The notes beneath the pieces are model-generated. The model was not told the DNA's origin. It ran no database searches and was given only the letters and a program-made list of their open reading frames with translations. Both the position numbers and the translations under genes were made by a program. This document shows positions 54,488 through 62,317 of a stretch of DNA of 64,000 nt, piece by piece. This DNA comes from 62-47 sp051954235 (GTDB lineage: Bacteria; Pseudomonadota; Alphaproteobacteria; Rhizobiales; Xanthobacteraceae), in contig JBQCHY010000005.1 of the NCBI GenBank assembly GCA_051954235.1, forward strand, positions 62,001 through 126,000, read 5' to 3'. Every line of letters begins with the position of its first letter. Positions within the stretch are counted from its first letter, which is position 1.

Positions 54488-56172
54488 CCGCCAACACCAC
54501 CGCGACCTCCTCCGCTCCCGTCGTTCTCGACGTCAACGATCTCGCCATCTCGATCGGCAAGAAGGCTGACGCGCATCGCATCATCGACGGCGTCTCGATG
54601 CAAGTGCGGCAAGGCGAAACGCTGTGCGTGGTCGGCGAAAGCGGCTCCGGCAAGTCGGTGACGTCGCTGACCGTCATGGGCCTGCTGCCGAAGAAAGTGC
54701 TGGTGCCGACGCGCGGCAAGATCACGCTGGCCGGCGAAGACATTCTTTCCGCCAGCGACCGCCGGCTGCGGCAGTTGCGCGCCACCACCATGGCGATGAT
54801 CTTTCAGGAGCCGATGACCGCGCTCAACCCGGTGGTGCCGGTCGGCAAGCAGATCGACGAAGTTCTGCGCGCTCACACCAATCTGGATGCCCGCACGCGG
54901 CGCGAACGCATACTCGCGATGATGGAACAGGTGCGACTGCCGGACGTCGCGCGCATCTTCAAATCGTATCCGCACCAACTTTCCGGCGGGCAGCGCCAGC
55001 GCATCATGATCGCGATGGCGCTGGTGCTCGAACCGAAACTTCTGATCGCCGACGAGCCGACCACCGCGCTGGACGTCACCACGCAGAAGCAGATCCTGGC
55101 GTTGATCCGCGACCTGCAACGCGATCACGGCACCGCCGTGCTGTTCATCACCCATGACATGGGCGTCGTGGCGGAAATCGCCGACCGCGTCGTAGTGATG
55201 CGCAAGGGTAAAGTGGTGGAAACCGGCGCGCTCGACGCCGTGCTGCGCGCGCCGACCATGGAATACACCCGTAACCTGCTGTCATCGGTGCCGAGCCTGA
55301 TCCCGCGCGCGGCACGTCCCGCCTCCAGCGAACCGATCGTGCTGGAGACCGAAAGCCTCGGCAAAGTCTATCGCCAGCGCTCGACGTTCGGCGCCGCGCG
55401 CGAGGTTGCCGCCGCGCAGAACGTGACACTGACGCTGCGCAAGGGCCGCACCCTCGGCATCGTCGGCGAAAGCGGCTCGGGCAAATCCACGGTGGCGCGT
55501 TGCATCGTGCGGCTGATCGATCCGACCTCGGGCGAAGTCCGCCTCGCCGGTCAGGATATCTCGACCTTATCGCGTCCCGCGTTGCGGCCGCATCGCAAGC
55601 GCATTCAGATCGTGTTTCAGGACCCCTACCGCTCGCTCAACCCGCGCGTCACCGTCGGTGAAACCATTGCCGAAGGTCCCGTCAACTACGGCGTGCCGCA
55701 TGCCGAAGCGATCAAGCGTGCCGGCGAGTTGCTCGAACTGGTCGACCTGCCGGCCGATGCCATCTCGCGCTATCCGCACCAATTCTCCGGCGGTCAGCGC
55801 CAGCGCATCGCGATTGCCCGCGCGCTGGCGCTCGATCCCGACGTGCTAGTGGCGGATGAAGCCGTCTCCGCGCTCGACGTCTCGGTGCAGGCGCAGGTCC
55901 TCGACCTGCTCGACGAGATTCAACAGCGGCTCGGCATCGCGCTGCTGTTCATCACCCACGACCTGCGCGTCGCCGCCCAAATCTGCGACGACGTGGTGGT
56001 GATGCAGCACGGCCGCGTCGTCGAACAAGGTCCCGCCGGCGAAATTCTCACCAATCCGCAACAGGCCTACACCAAGCAGTTGCTCGAAGCCGCCCCCGGC
56101 CGCCACTGGGATTTTGCGAATTTCCGGCCGGTGAATGCAGAAAGCGCCATGGCCACGTCTGGAGCGAGTTGA
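54484..56172 (+). CDS. Peptide ABC transporter, fused dual ATPase (DppD-DppF type)
   Basis: A 562-residue protein with two complete ATPase domains. First: GESGSGKSVTSL, LSGGQRQRIMIAMAL, LIADEPTTALD. Second: GESGSGKSTVARC, FSGGQRQRIAIARAL, LVADEAVSALD. This corresponds to a DppD-DppF fusion and powers peptide uptake. Note the second Walker B ends DEAVSALD, with the expected catalytic Glu. It overlaps the permease stop by four bases. Confidence 0.94.
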   Translation: MTANTTATSSAPVVLDVNDLAISIGKKADAHRIIDGVSMQVRQGETLCVVGESGSGKSVTSLTVMGLLPKKVLVPTRGKITLAGEDILSASDRRLRQLRATTMAMIFQEPMTALNPVVPVGKQIDEVLRAHTNLDARTRRERILAMMEQVRLPDVARIFKSYPHQLSGGQRQRIMIAMALVLEPKLLIADEPTTALDVTTQKQILALIRDLQRDHGTAVLFITHDMGVVAEIADRVVVMRKGKVVETGALDAVLRAPTMEYTRNLLSSVPSLIPRAARPASSEPIVLETESLGKVYRQRSTFGAAREVAAAQNVTLTLRKGRTLGIVGESGSGKSTVARCIVRLIDPTSGEVRLAGQDISTLSRPALRPHRKRIQIVFQDPYRSLNPRVTVGETIAEGPVNYGVPHAEAIKRAGELLELVDLPADAISRYPHQFSGGQRQRIAIARALALDPDVLVADEAVSALDVSVQAQVLDLLDEIQQRLGIALLFITHDLRVAAQICDDVVVMQHGRVVEQGPAGEILTNPQQAYTKQLLEAAPGRHWDFANFRPVNAESAMATSGAS

Positions 56173-56245
56173 ACTTCAAATGAAGTTGTTATCCTGAGTG
56201 CCTGACCGGAAAGTCGTTTTGTGTGCGGATTCGCAACATAAAGAC

Positions 56246-56378
56246 CCGTCGTCCCCGCGAAGGCGGGGACCTATAACCCCTGGCGGTGCAATTGATGGGG
56301 TGCCTATCACAGACCACAATCGCTTTCCGCATCACAAACGACACGGCGTATGGGTCCCCGCCTTCGCGGGGACGACGC
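56246..56378. repeat. Composite palindromic repeat, copy 5
   Basis: CGTCGTCCCCGCGAAGGCGGGGACC with TATAACCCCTGGCGG on the left faces GGGTCCCCGCCTTCGCGGGGACGACG on the right; the inner right half in reverse reads CATACGCCGTGTCG. A flank from about 56195 (CGTTTTGTGTGCGGATTCGCAAC) is shared with copies 3 and 4. It lies between the ATPase and M81 genes. Confidence 0.85.
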
Positions 56379-56461
56379 TGAGTATGACGTTTCGTCGCTT
56401 GCGCTCCTCGCGATGACGCGACTAACGTTGTCGAATAACGACACTTCATCGGAATGACTTC

Positions 56462-57967
56462 ATGACCCGTATCGCCGTCGGCGGCTTTCTGCACGAGACC
56501 AACACCTTCGCGCCCACCAAGGCAACCTATGCCGATTTCGTTCATGGCGGCGGCTGGCCGGCGATGACCCACGGCTCCGACGTGCTGAAAGTGATGCGCG
56601 GCATCAATGTCGGCCTCGCCGGTTTCGTCGATGATGCGGTCGCGCGCGGCTGGGAGTTGATCCCGACCATTGCCTGCGGCGCCAGTCCCTGCGCACATGT
56701 GACGAAGGATGCCTATGAGCGTGTCGCCAGGGAAATGGTCGACGGCATCGCCAATACCGGCGCGCTCGACGCGGTCTATCTCGATCTGCATGGCGCCATG
56801 GTCACCGAACATCTCGACGACGGCGAAGGCGAACTGCTGGCGCGCGTGCGAAAGGTGATCGGCAAGGATTTGCCGCTGGTGGTGAGCCTCGACCTGCACG
56901 CCAACGTCACGCCGGAAATGGTGCAGCATGCCGACGCGCTGATCGCCTATCGCACCTATCCGCATGTCGACATGGCCGACACCGGCCGCGCCTCGGCGAA
57001 ACATCTCGCGCTGCTGCTGCAAAGCAAGCAGCGTTTCGCGAAAGCATTTCGCCAGTTGCCGTTCCTGATCCCGATCAGTTGGCAATGCACCTTCGATCAA
57101 CCGACCAAAGGCATCTACGACAAGCTCGCGGCGCTGGAGAACGACGCGGTGCCGACGCTATCGTTCGCGCCGGGCTTTCCCGCCGCCGATTTCCCCGGCT
57201 GCGGCCCCACCGTGTTCGCCTATGGCCGCACGCAAGCGGATGCCGATGCGGCGGCCGATGCCGTCGCGCAACTGGTGATCGGTCACGAGGATGATTTCGA
57301 CGGCAAGATTTATGCGCCCGACGAAGGCGTACAACACGCGATGCAGTTGGCGAAGACCGCGCGAAAACCGATCGTGATCGCCGACACGCAGGACAATCCC
57401 GGCGCCGGCGGCGATTCCGACACCACCGGCATGCTGCGCGCGCTGGTGCGCAACAAGGCAACCCGCGCCGCGACCGGCGCGATCTACGACCCCGCGTCTG
57501 CGAAAGCGGCGCACGAGGCCGGCGAAGGCGCGACCGTGACGCTTGCGCTCGGGGGCAAGTCCGGCATTCCCGGCGATGCGCCGTATGAGGCCACGTTCGT
57601 CGTCGAGAAGCTGTCGGACGGCCGGTTCAACGCGCCCGGCCCTTACTACGGCGGACGCGACATGGACATGGGCCCGTCCGCCTGCCTGCGTATCGACGAC
57701 GTCCGCGTCGTGGTGTCGTCGCACAAGGCGCAACTCGCCGATCAGGCGATGTATCGCTATGTCGGGATCGAACCGACCGAACAGGCAATCCTCGTCAACA
57801 AAAGCTCGGTGCACTTCCGCGCCGATTTTCAGCCGATCGCCGAGACGCTGCTGATCTGCGCCGCGCCCGGCGCGATGCCGGCAGATACCGCGTCGCTGCC
57901 ATGGACGCGATTGCGCCCCGGCATCCGGATCAAGCCGAACGGGCCGCCCTTCGCACCGAAAGGCTGA
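56462..57967 (+). CDS. M81 family metallopeptidase (microcystinase C / MlrC-like)
   Basis: A 501-residue protein: IAVGGFLHETNTFAPTKATY at the N terminus, VYLDLHGAMVTEHLDDGEGE, SLDLHANVTPEM, IAYRTYPHVDMADTG (metal ligands Asp/His), and DTQDNPGAGGDSDTTGMLRAL. MlrC completes breakdown of linear peptides from the cyclic toxin microcystin; most relatives act on other peptides. It is next to the peptide ABC genes, so it probably hydrolyses an imported small peptide (inference). It follows the transporter after about 290 bases. Confidence 0.9.
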   Translation: MTRIAVGGFLHETNTFAPTKATYADFVHGGGWPAMTHGSDVLKVMRGINVGLAGFVDDAVARGWELIPTIACGASPCAHVTKDAYERVAREMVDGIANTGALDAVYLDLHGAMVTEHLDDGEGELLARVRKVIGKDLPLVVSLDLHANVTPEMVQHADALIAYRTYPHVDMADTGRASAKHLALLLQSKQRFAKAFRQLPFLIPISWQCTFDQPTKGIYDKLAALENDAVPTLSFAPGFPAADFPGCGPTVFAYGRTQADADAAADAVAQLVIGHEDDFDGKIYAPDEGVQHAMQLAKTARKPIVIADTQDNPGAGGDSDTTGMLRALVRNKATRAATGAIYDPASAKAAHEAGEGATVTLALGGKSGIPGDAPYEATFVVEKLSDGRFNAPGPYYGGRDMDMGPSACLRIDDVRVVVSSHKAQLADQAMYRYVGIEPTEQAILVNKSSVHFRADFQPIAETLLICAAPGAMPADTASLPWTRLRPGIRIKPNGPPFAPKG

Positions 57968-57988
57968 GAGCACCCCGGCCTCATATGG

Positions 57989-58004
57989 TTAACCGTTGGT
58001 TGAC
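57989..58004. promoter_or_regulatory. CtrA-like motif upstream of the L,D-transpeptidase
   Basis: TTAACCGTTGGTTGAC matches TTAA-N7-TTAAC with one change (TTGAC). It is 45 bases upstream of ATG 58049, a good distance for promoter control. Control of cell-wall crosslinking by the cell-cycle regulator would be plausible but is inferred. Confidence 0.3.
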
Positions 58005-58048
58005 GATCCTGCTTTAGCGTAGGGAACCCTTCGCGAGCGGGATTGACC

Positions 58049-59347
58049 ATGAAACGCGCGCTTTTCGTACTTGCAGCCGCCGTATTAGCCGGGACCGGGC
58101 CGTCATATGGCGAGCCCCCCGCGCCGAAGCCGGCAACGCCAACGCAAACCGCCAAGGAAAAGCCCGCGCCGCAGGCCATCGCTCCGACGCCCGCGACCAA
58201 AACGACGAGCAACCTGCCCGGATCGATTGAGCCGACCTTCGATCAGGGCACGGCCGGACGCCTCAAGGAGGCGATCCAGAAATATGCCGCCATCGCCGCG
58301 CGCGGCGGGTGGCCGAAGATTCCAACGGACGCGAAATTCGCGGTAGGCACGGCCGGCGCGAACGACACCCTGCTGCGCCAACGATTGATCGCCGGCGGCG
58401 ACCTCGCCGCCGATCAGGCATCGGGCGCATTCGACGCCGAGATGGTCGCGGCCATCAAGCGTTTCCAGACACGCCACGGGCTTCCGCAGACCGGAACGGT
58501 CGGTCCGAAAACCATGGCCGCGCTCAACGTCCCCGTCGAGGAACGCCGCAAGCAACTCGAAGCCTCGTTGCTGCGCACCTCCGCGATCGGCTTCGGCTTC
58601 GGGACGCGGTTCGTCGCCGTCAACATTCCGGCCGCCTATGTCGAGGCGGTGGAGAACGACAAGGTCGTCCATCGCTATCGTGTCGTCGTCGGCAAGACGG
58701 AGAAGCCGTCGCCGACGGTTTCGGCGGAGATCACCGACATCAATCTCAACCCGCGCTGGACGGTGCCCGCCTCGATCACGAAGAACGAAATCGCCAACCA
58801 CATGCGCAAGGATCCGACTTACCTCAGCCGGATGCACATGCAGCTTTACGACGAGCACGATGCCGTCGTCGATCCGGCCACGGTGAACTGGAATGCCGAC
58901 AAGGCACCGGGCGTCGTCGTGCGCCAGGATCCCGGATCGTGGAACGCGCTGGGCGAACTGAAGATCAACATGCCTAACGCCTATGCCGTCTACATGCATG
59001 ACACCAATCAGCGCAGTCTGCTGAGCCGCGATTACCGCTTCGACTCTCACGGCTGCGTCCGCGTCGATCAGGTTCGCGATCTGGCGGCATGGCTGTTGCA
59101 GGACACTCCCGGATGGGATCGCGCCAAAATCGACTTTGCGATCGCCTCCGGCGAACGCCAGAGCATCGCGCTGGCGAAGAAGGTGCCGGTGGCGTGGATC
59201 TATCTCACCGGATGGATGACCCGCGATGGCGTCGTTCATTTCAGGGACGACGTCTACGATCAGGACGATCAGTTGCTGGACGCGACCGCCGAGGAGAAGG
59301 CGTTCTTCGAACAGGCCCAGCGCAACTCCGACAAGAGCACGAACTGA
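58049..59347 (+). CDS. L,D-transpeptidase (YkuD/ErfK family) with peptidoglycan-binding domain
   Basis: About 432 residues. A signal peptide is followed by a Pro/Lys/Ala-rich linker, a PG_binding_1 motif (DAEMVAAIKRFQTRHGLPQTG) and a YkuD domain with YMHDTNQRSLLSRDYRFDSH then GCVRV; the catalytic cysteine is Cys336. It makes 3-3 crosslinks in the periplasm (YcbB-type longer form). ATG 58049 is preferred over TTG 58043. Confidence 0.92.
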   Translation: MKRALFVLAAAVLAGTGPSYGEPPAPKPATPTQTAKEKPAPQAIAPTPATKTTSNLPGSIEPTFDQGTAGRLKEAIQKYAAIAARGGWPKIPTDAKFAVGTAGANDTLLRQRLIAGGDLAADQASGAFDAEMVAAIKRFQTRHGLPQTGTVGPKTMAALNVPVEERRKQLEASLLRTSAIGFGFGTRFVAVNIPAAYVEAVENDKVVHRYRVVVGKTEKPSPTVSAEITDINLNPRWTVPASITKNEIANHMRKDPTYLSRMHMQLYDEHDAVVDPATVNWNADKAPGVVVRQDPGSWNALGELKINMPNAYAVYMHDTNQRSLLSRDYRFDSHGCVRVDQVRDLAAWLLQDTPGWDRAKIDFAIASGERQSIALAKKVPVAWIYLTGWMTRDGVVHFRDDVYDQDDQLLDATAEEKAFFEQAQRNSDKSTN

Positions 59348-59410
59348 GGTCGACGACACGAACGACGCCGGCAAAGCATTGTCGCATCGCAAGCAGGATA
59401 GCACCCGGCC

Positions 59411-60079
59411 ATGATGCCTTTTCCCGGTAGCGTCGGAAATGTCGATAACATCGCGCTGCTGATATCGGCGGTCGCCGCGGTTCTCTATTTGCTCATGCTG
59501 GGACGAGGAACCTCGTGGTGGCTCTCCCTCGCTAAAACGCTATCGACCTCCCTCCTTGCACTCATCGCCTGGCGCATGGGCGGCCCCGTGTTGCTTGTCG
59601 CGGGATTGGCTCTGAGCGCCCTCGGCGATCTGTTCCTGTCACGGGACGGTGAAAAAGCCTTTATTAGCGGACTGGTCAGCTTCCTCGTCGCGCACGTGGC
59701 CTACATCGTGCTGTTCGCCAGCATTGGGCAAAGCCCGGCGGTGCTTTTATCCATGCCGCTTGTTCTGCCGGCGGTGGGCTTGATCGCGATCAGCCTGGCT
59801 CTGCTTCGGATCATCTTGCGACACGTCTCGGACGAATTACGCCTGCCGGTGATGGTCTATTGCACGGCGTTGGTGCTGATGGGGCTGACGGCACTTGCCA
59901 CCGAACGATCGCTGCTGATCGCCGGCGCGATGATGTTCGTGGCCTCGGATGCAATCCTGGCGTGGGAGAAATTCGTGGAGCCCGCGACATCCCCGCGCAA
60001 GCCGCCGATGCGGTTCGCGGTCTGGGTGCTTTACTACGCCGCGCAGGTCACGTTCCTGCTTGCCTTCGCGATGCGCTGA
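59411..60079 (+). CDS. Lysoplasmalogenase-like YhhN family membrane protein
   Basis: A 222-residue protein with about eight helices and the YhhN signature LALSALGDLFLSRDGEKAFISG and AGAMMFVASDAILAWEKFV. Members hydrolyse the vinyl-ether bond of lysoplasmalogen in animals; bacterial roles are unclear. It is 63 bases downstream of the L,D-transpeptidase. Confidence 0.85.
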   Translation: MMPFPGSVGNVDNIALLISAVAAVLYLLMLGRGTSWWLSLAKTLSTSLLALIAWRMGGPVLLVAGLALSALGDLFLSRDGEKAFISGLVSFLVAHVAYIVLFASIGQSPAVLLSMPLVLPAVGLIAISLALLRIILRHVSDELRLPVMVYCTALVLMGLTALATERSLLIAGAMMFVASDAILAWEKFVEPATSPRKPPMRFAVWVLYYAAQVTFLLAFAMR

Positions 60080-60177
60080 TCCCGAGCAAGCGACAAGTCA
60101 CAAAACCCCGGCAATTTTGGTCCCCACCGTGTCGCCGGCGCGCAAATCCGAGGGTGATTGCAGGACAGCGCGGGCAA

Positions 60178-60266
60178 TGGTGCGGGCGACCGGAATCGAA
60201 CCGGTACAGGCCTTATGGCCCTACGGATTTTAAGTCCGTTGCGTCTACCAATTTCGCCACGCCCGC
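60178..60266 (-). tRNA. tRNA-Leu (anticodon UAA)
   Basis: The minus strand reads GCGGGCGTGGCG at the 5' end, pairs with CGCCCGC at the 3' end, and has a discriminator A followed by an encoded CCA. The anticodon loop is CTTAAAA (UAA). A long variable arm (GGGCCATAAGGCC) marks a class II tRNA, and GGTTCGATTCC is the T-loop. The 89-base length fits tRNA-Leu. Confidence 0.97.
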
Positions 60267-60269
60267 CTG

Positions 60270-60339
60270 CTTTTCTTTTCAATGACTTAGAAAAGAAAAG
60301 CAACCGTCTCCGTGCAAAACATCCATGGGGAGACGGTTG
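60270..60339 (-). terminator. Double inverted repeat between the secreted-protein gene and tRNA-Leu
   Basis: CAACCGTCTCC (60301) pairs perfectly with GGAGACGGTTG (60329), and next to it CTTTTCTTTTC (60270) pairs with GAAAAGAAAAG (60290). Read on the minus strand this is a GC hairpin then a T-rich stretch, so it looks like a terminator for the upstream gene at 60492. It ends only four bases from the tRNA start. Confidence 0.65.
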
Positions 60340-60491
60340 GTTACAGACTTGGGCGAAACGTAGCGTCTTGCGTGAACACGCGACACCGGATGACGGGGCA
60401 GTCGGTCCTATCGCGCAAGTCAGCGTTTCCCGAGCGCTTCACCTGACTGCCGATAAGATCCCGCCGCCCCGACCATCACATCAAATTTCAG

Positions 60492-60797
60492 CTATCGCCA
60501 GCCGCCGTAAAAACGAGGGCCGTAGTAGCTGTGCCGGTAGTGACGGTACGGCCCGCCGTAATAGCCGTAGCGCGGCGCGCTGTAGCCATAGTAGCCGTAG
60601 GAGCGATAGGGATTTGGCCGCCACCAGCATCGGCCCCAGTCGTTGCAAACCCAACGGACCTGATCGACGCCCGCTGGCGCTGAGACTGCGGGCGCTAGCG
60701 TCATGGCATTCGCGGACGGCGCGGTCGACAGGCCAAAGGTTACGGCAACGGCGAGAGCCGCCGCGCCGCTGGTGAGAGTGTTCTTGATCGATGACAT
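60492..60797 (-). CDS. Small Tyr/Gly-rich secreted protein
   Basis: A 101-residue product: signal peptide to about residue 31 (STAPSANA), then VRWVCNDWGRCWWRPNPYR and a Tyr/Gly/Arg-rich tail (YYGYSAPRYGYYGGPYRHYR). GGAGG lies five bases before ATG 60797. The CxxxxxC..RPN part resembles a short cysteine motif seen in Rhizobiales surface proteins with low-complexity tails, but I cannot name a function. A terminator-like hairpin follows. Confidence 0.78.
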   Translation of the reverse strand: MSSIKNTLTSGAAALAVAVTFGLSTAPSANAMTLAPAVSAPAGVDQVRWVCNDWGRCWWRPNPYRSYGYYGYSAPRYGYYGGPYRHYRHSYYGPRFYGGWR

Positions 60798-61150
60798 GGT
60801 CGCCTCCATTGAAAGAGCGACCATCTTGTAAATGACATCGATTGAAGCCATGCTGAACCCGCCGTTGCCGGACATTCATCGAGAATCGAACACGGACGCA
60901 CGGGACTGCCTCACGGTTGTGAAAGGCAGCCCTCTTCGCGCATTGCCCCGATGATCGCGACCCGCGCGCCGCAGACAGCCCGCCAAGCGTGGAGCAGCCA
61001 TGAATGGCACGGCCGCGCATTGACTTGACCCTCGCGCGGGCGCGGCCGAAGATGCGTTCCGCATGATGCACGGAACCGGCGCGCAATGGCGACGATCCCG
61101 ATGCATCCGCGCCCGCCGCAGGCCAAAATCACAGACGAACGGAAACACCC
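60798..61150. other. Divergent intergenic region without gene
   Basis: This 353-base gap lies between the Tyr/Gly-rich gene and the amidohydrolase gene. It contains only a short hairpin (CTGCC / GGCAG near 60907-60930), with no repeat family and no frame that I can support. Confidence 0.45.
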
Positions 61151-62317
61151 ATGCCCACCATCGAGCGTATTGAAGGCTTTGCCGACGAACTGACCGCGAT
61201 CCGCCGCGATCTTCATGCCCATCCCGAAATCGGCTTCGAGGAAAAGCGCACCTCCGGCATCGTCGCCGACAAGCTCGCGCAATGGGGCATCGAAGTGCAT
61301 CGCGGGCTCGGCGGCACCGGCGTGGTCGGCGTGCTCAAGGGCAACGGCAGCGGCAACAAGCGGATCGGCCTGCGCGCCGACATGGACGCACTGCCGATGG
61401 AGGAAAACACCAACCTGCCGTGGCGCTCGACCATTCCCGGCCGCTTCCACGGCTGCGGCCACGATGGCCACACCACCATTCTGCTCGGCACCGCGCGCTA
61501 TCTCGCGGAGACGAGGAATTTCGACGGCACTGTGCATTTCATCTTCCAGCCGGCCGAGGAAGGCCTCGGTGGCGCGCGCGCCATGCTGAAGGACGGCCTG
61601 TTCGAGAAATTTCCGTGCGACGAAATCTACGGCATTCATAACGCCCCGGACCTCAAGCATGGCGAGTTGGTGATCTCGCCCGGCCCCAGCATGGCCAGCG
61701 CCGATTTTTTCGACATCACCATCACCGGCTTTGGCGCGCACGGCGCGATGCCGGAGCGTTCACGCGATCCGGTGGTGATCGCGATGAATCTCGGCCAGGC
61801 CTTGCAAAGCATCGTCAGCCGCAACGTCGATCCGCTGCACGCCGCGGTCCTGTCGATCACGCAGATCCACGCCGGCTCCGCCTACAACGTGATCCCGAAC
61901 GAAGCCACTCTCGCCGGCACCGTCCGCACTTTCGACCAACCCACCCGCATGCAAATCCGCGAGCGCATGAAGACCATCGCCGCCGGCATGGCGCAGGCGT
62001 TCAATGTGGAGATCAAGGTCGAAATTCGCGACATCTTCAGCGTGCTGATCAACAGCGACGAGCATTCCAAGGTGGTGTTCGACGTTGCGCGCACCGTGCT
62101 CGATCCCAAGAACGTTGCCATCAAGGAAACGCCGCGCATGGGCAGCGAGGATTTCGCCGACATGCTGCTCGCGGTGCCCGGCGCTTACTTCTGGCTCGGC
62201 CACGACGGCTCGGTGCCGGTGCATAATCCCGGCTTCACCCTCGACGACAAGATTTTGCCGATCGGCGCCAGCATGTTCGCGCGCATCATTGAGACGCGAC
62301 TGCCGGTGTCGGCATGA
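61151..62317 (+). CDS. M20 family amidohydrolase (hippurate hydrolase-like)
   Basis: A 388-residue enzyme: IRRDLHAHPEIGFEE, RADMDALPMEE, FHGCGHDGHTTILLG (metal ligands Cys102, His104), FQPAEEGLGGARAML (catalytic Glu) and FTGFGAHGAMPE-type dimer loop (ITGFGAHGAMPE). It cleaves N-acyl or indole-amide-type amino acid conjugates. It overlaps the amidase start by four bases (ATGA), so both act in one pathway. Confidence 0.92.
   Translation: MPTIERIEGFADELTAIRRDLHAHPEIGFEEKRTSGIVADKLAQWGIEVHRGLGGTGVVGVLKGNGSGNKRIGLRADMDALPMEENTNLPWRSTIPGRFHGCGHDGHTTILLGTARYLAETRNFDGTVHFIFQPAEEGLGGARAMLKDGLFEKFPCDEIYGIHNAPDLKHGELVISPGPSMASADFFDITITGFGAHGAMPERSRDPVVIAMNLGQALQSIVSRNVDPLHAAVLSITQIHAGSAYNVIPNEATLAGTVRTFDQPTRMQIRERMKTIAAGMAQAFNVEIKVEIRDIFSVLINSDEHSKVVFDVARTVLDPKNVAIKETPRMGSEDFADMLLAVPGAYFWLGHDGSVPVHNPGFTLDDKILPIGASMFARIIETRLPVSA

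Noticed and set aside
60178..60266. tRNA-Leu as an integration site for a genomic island
   Set aside because: No integrase, no duplicated 3' tRNA end and no change in gene type on either side.
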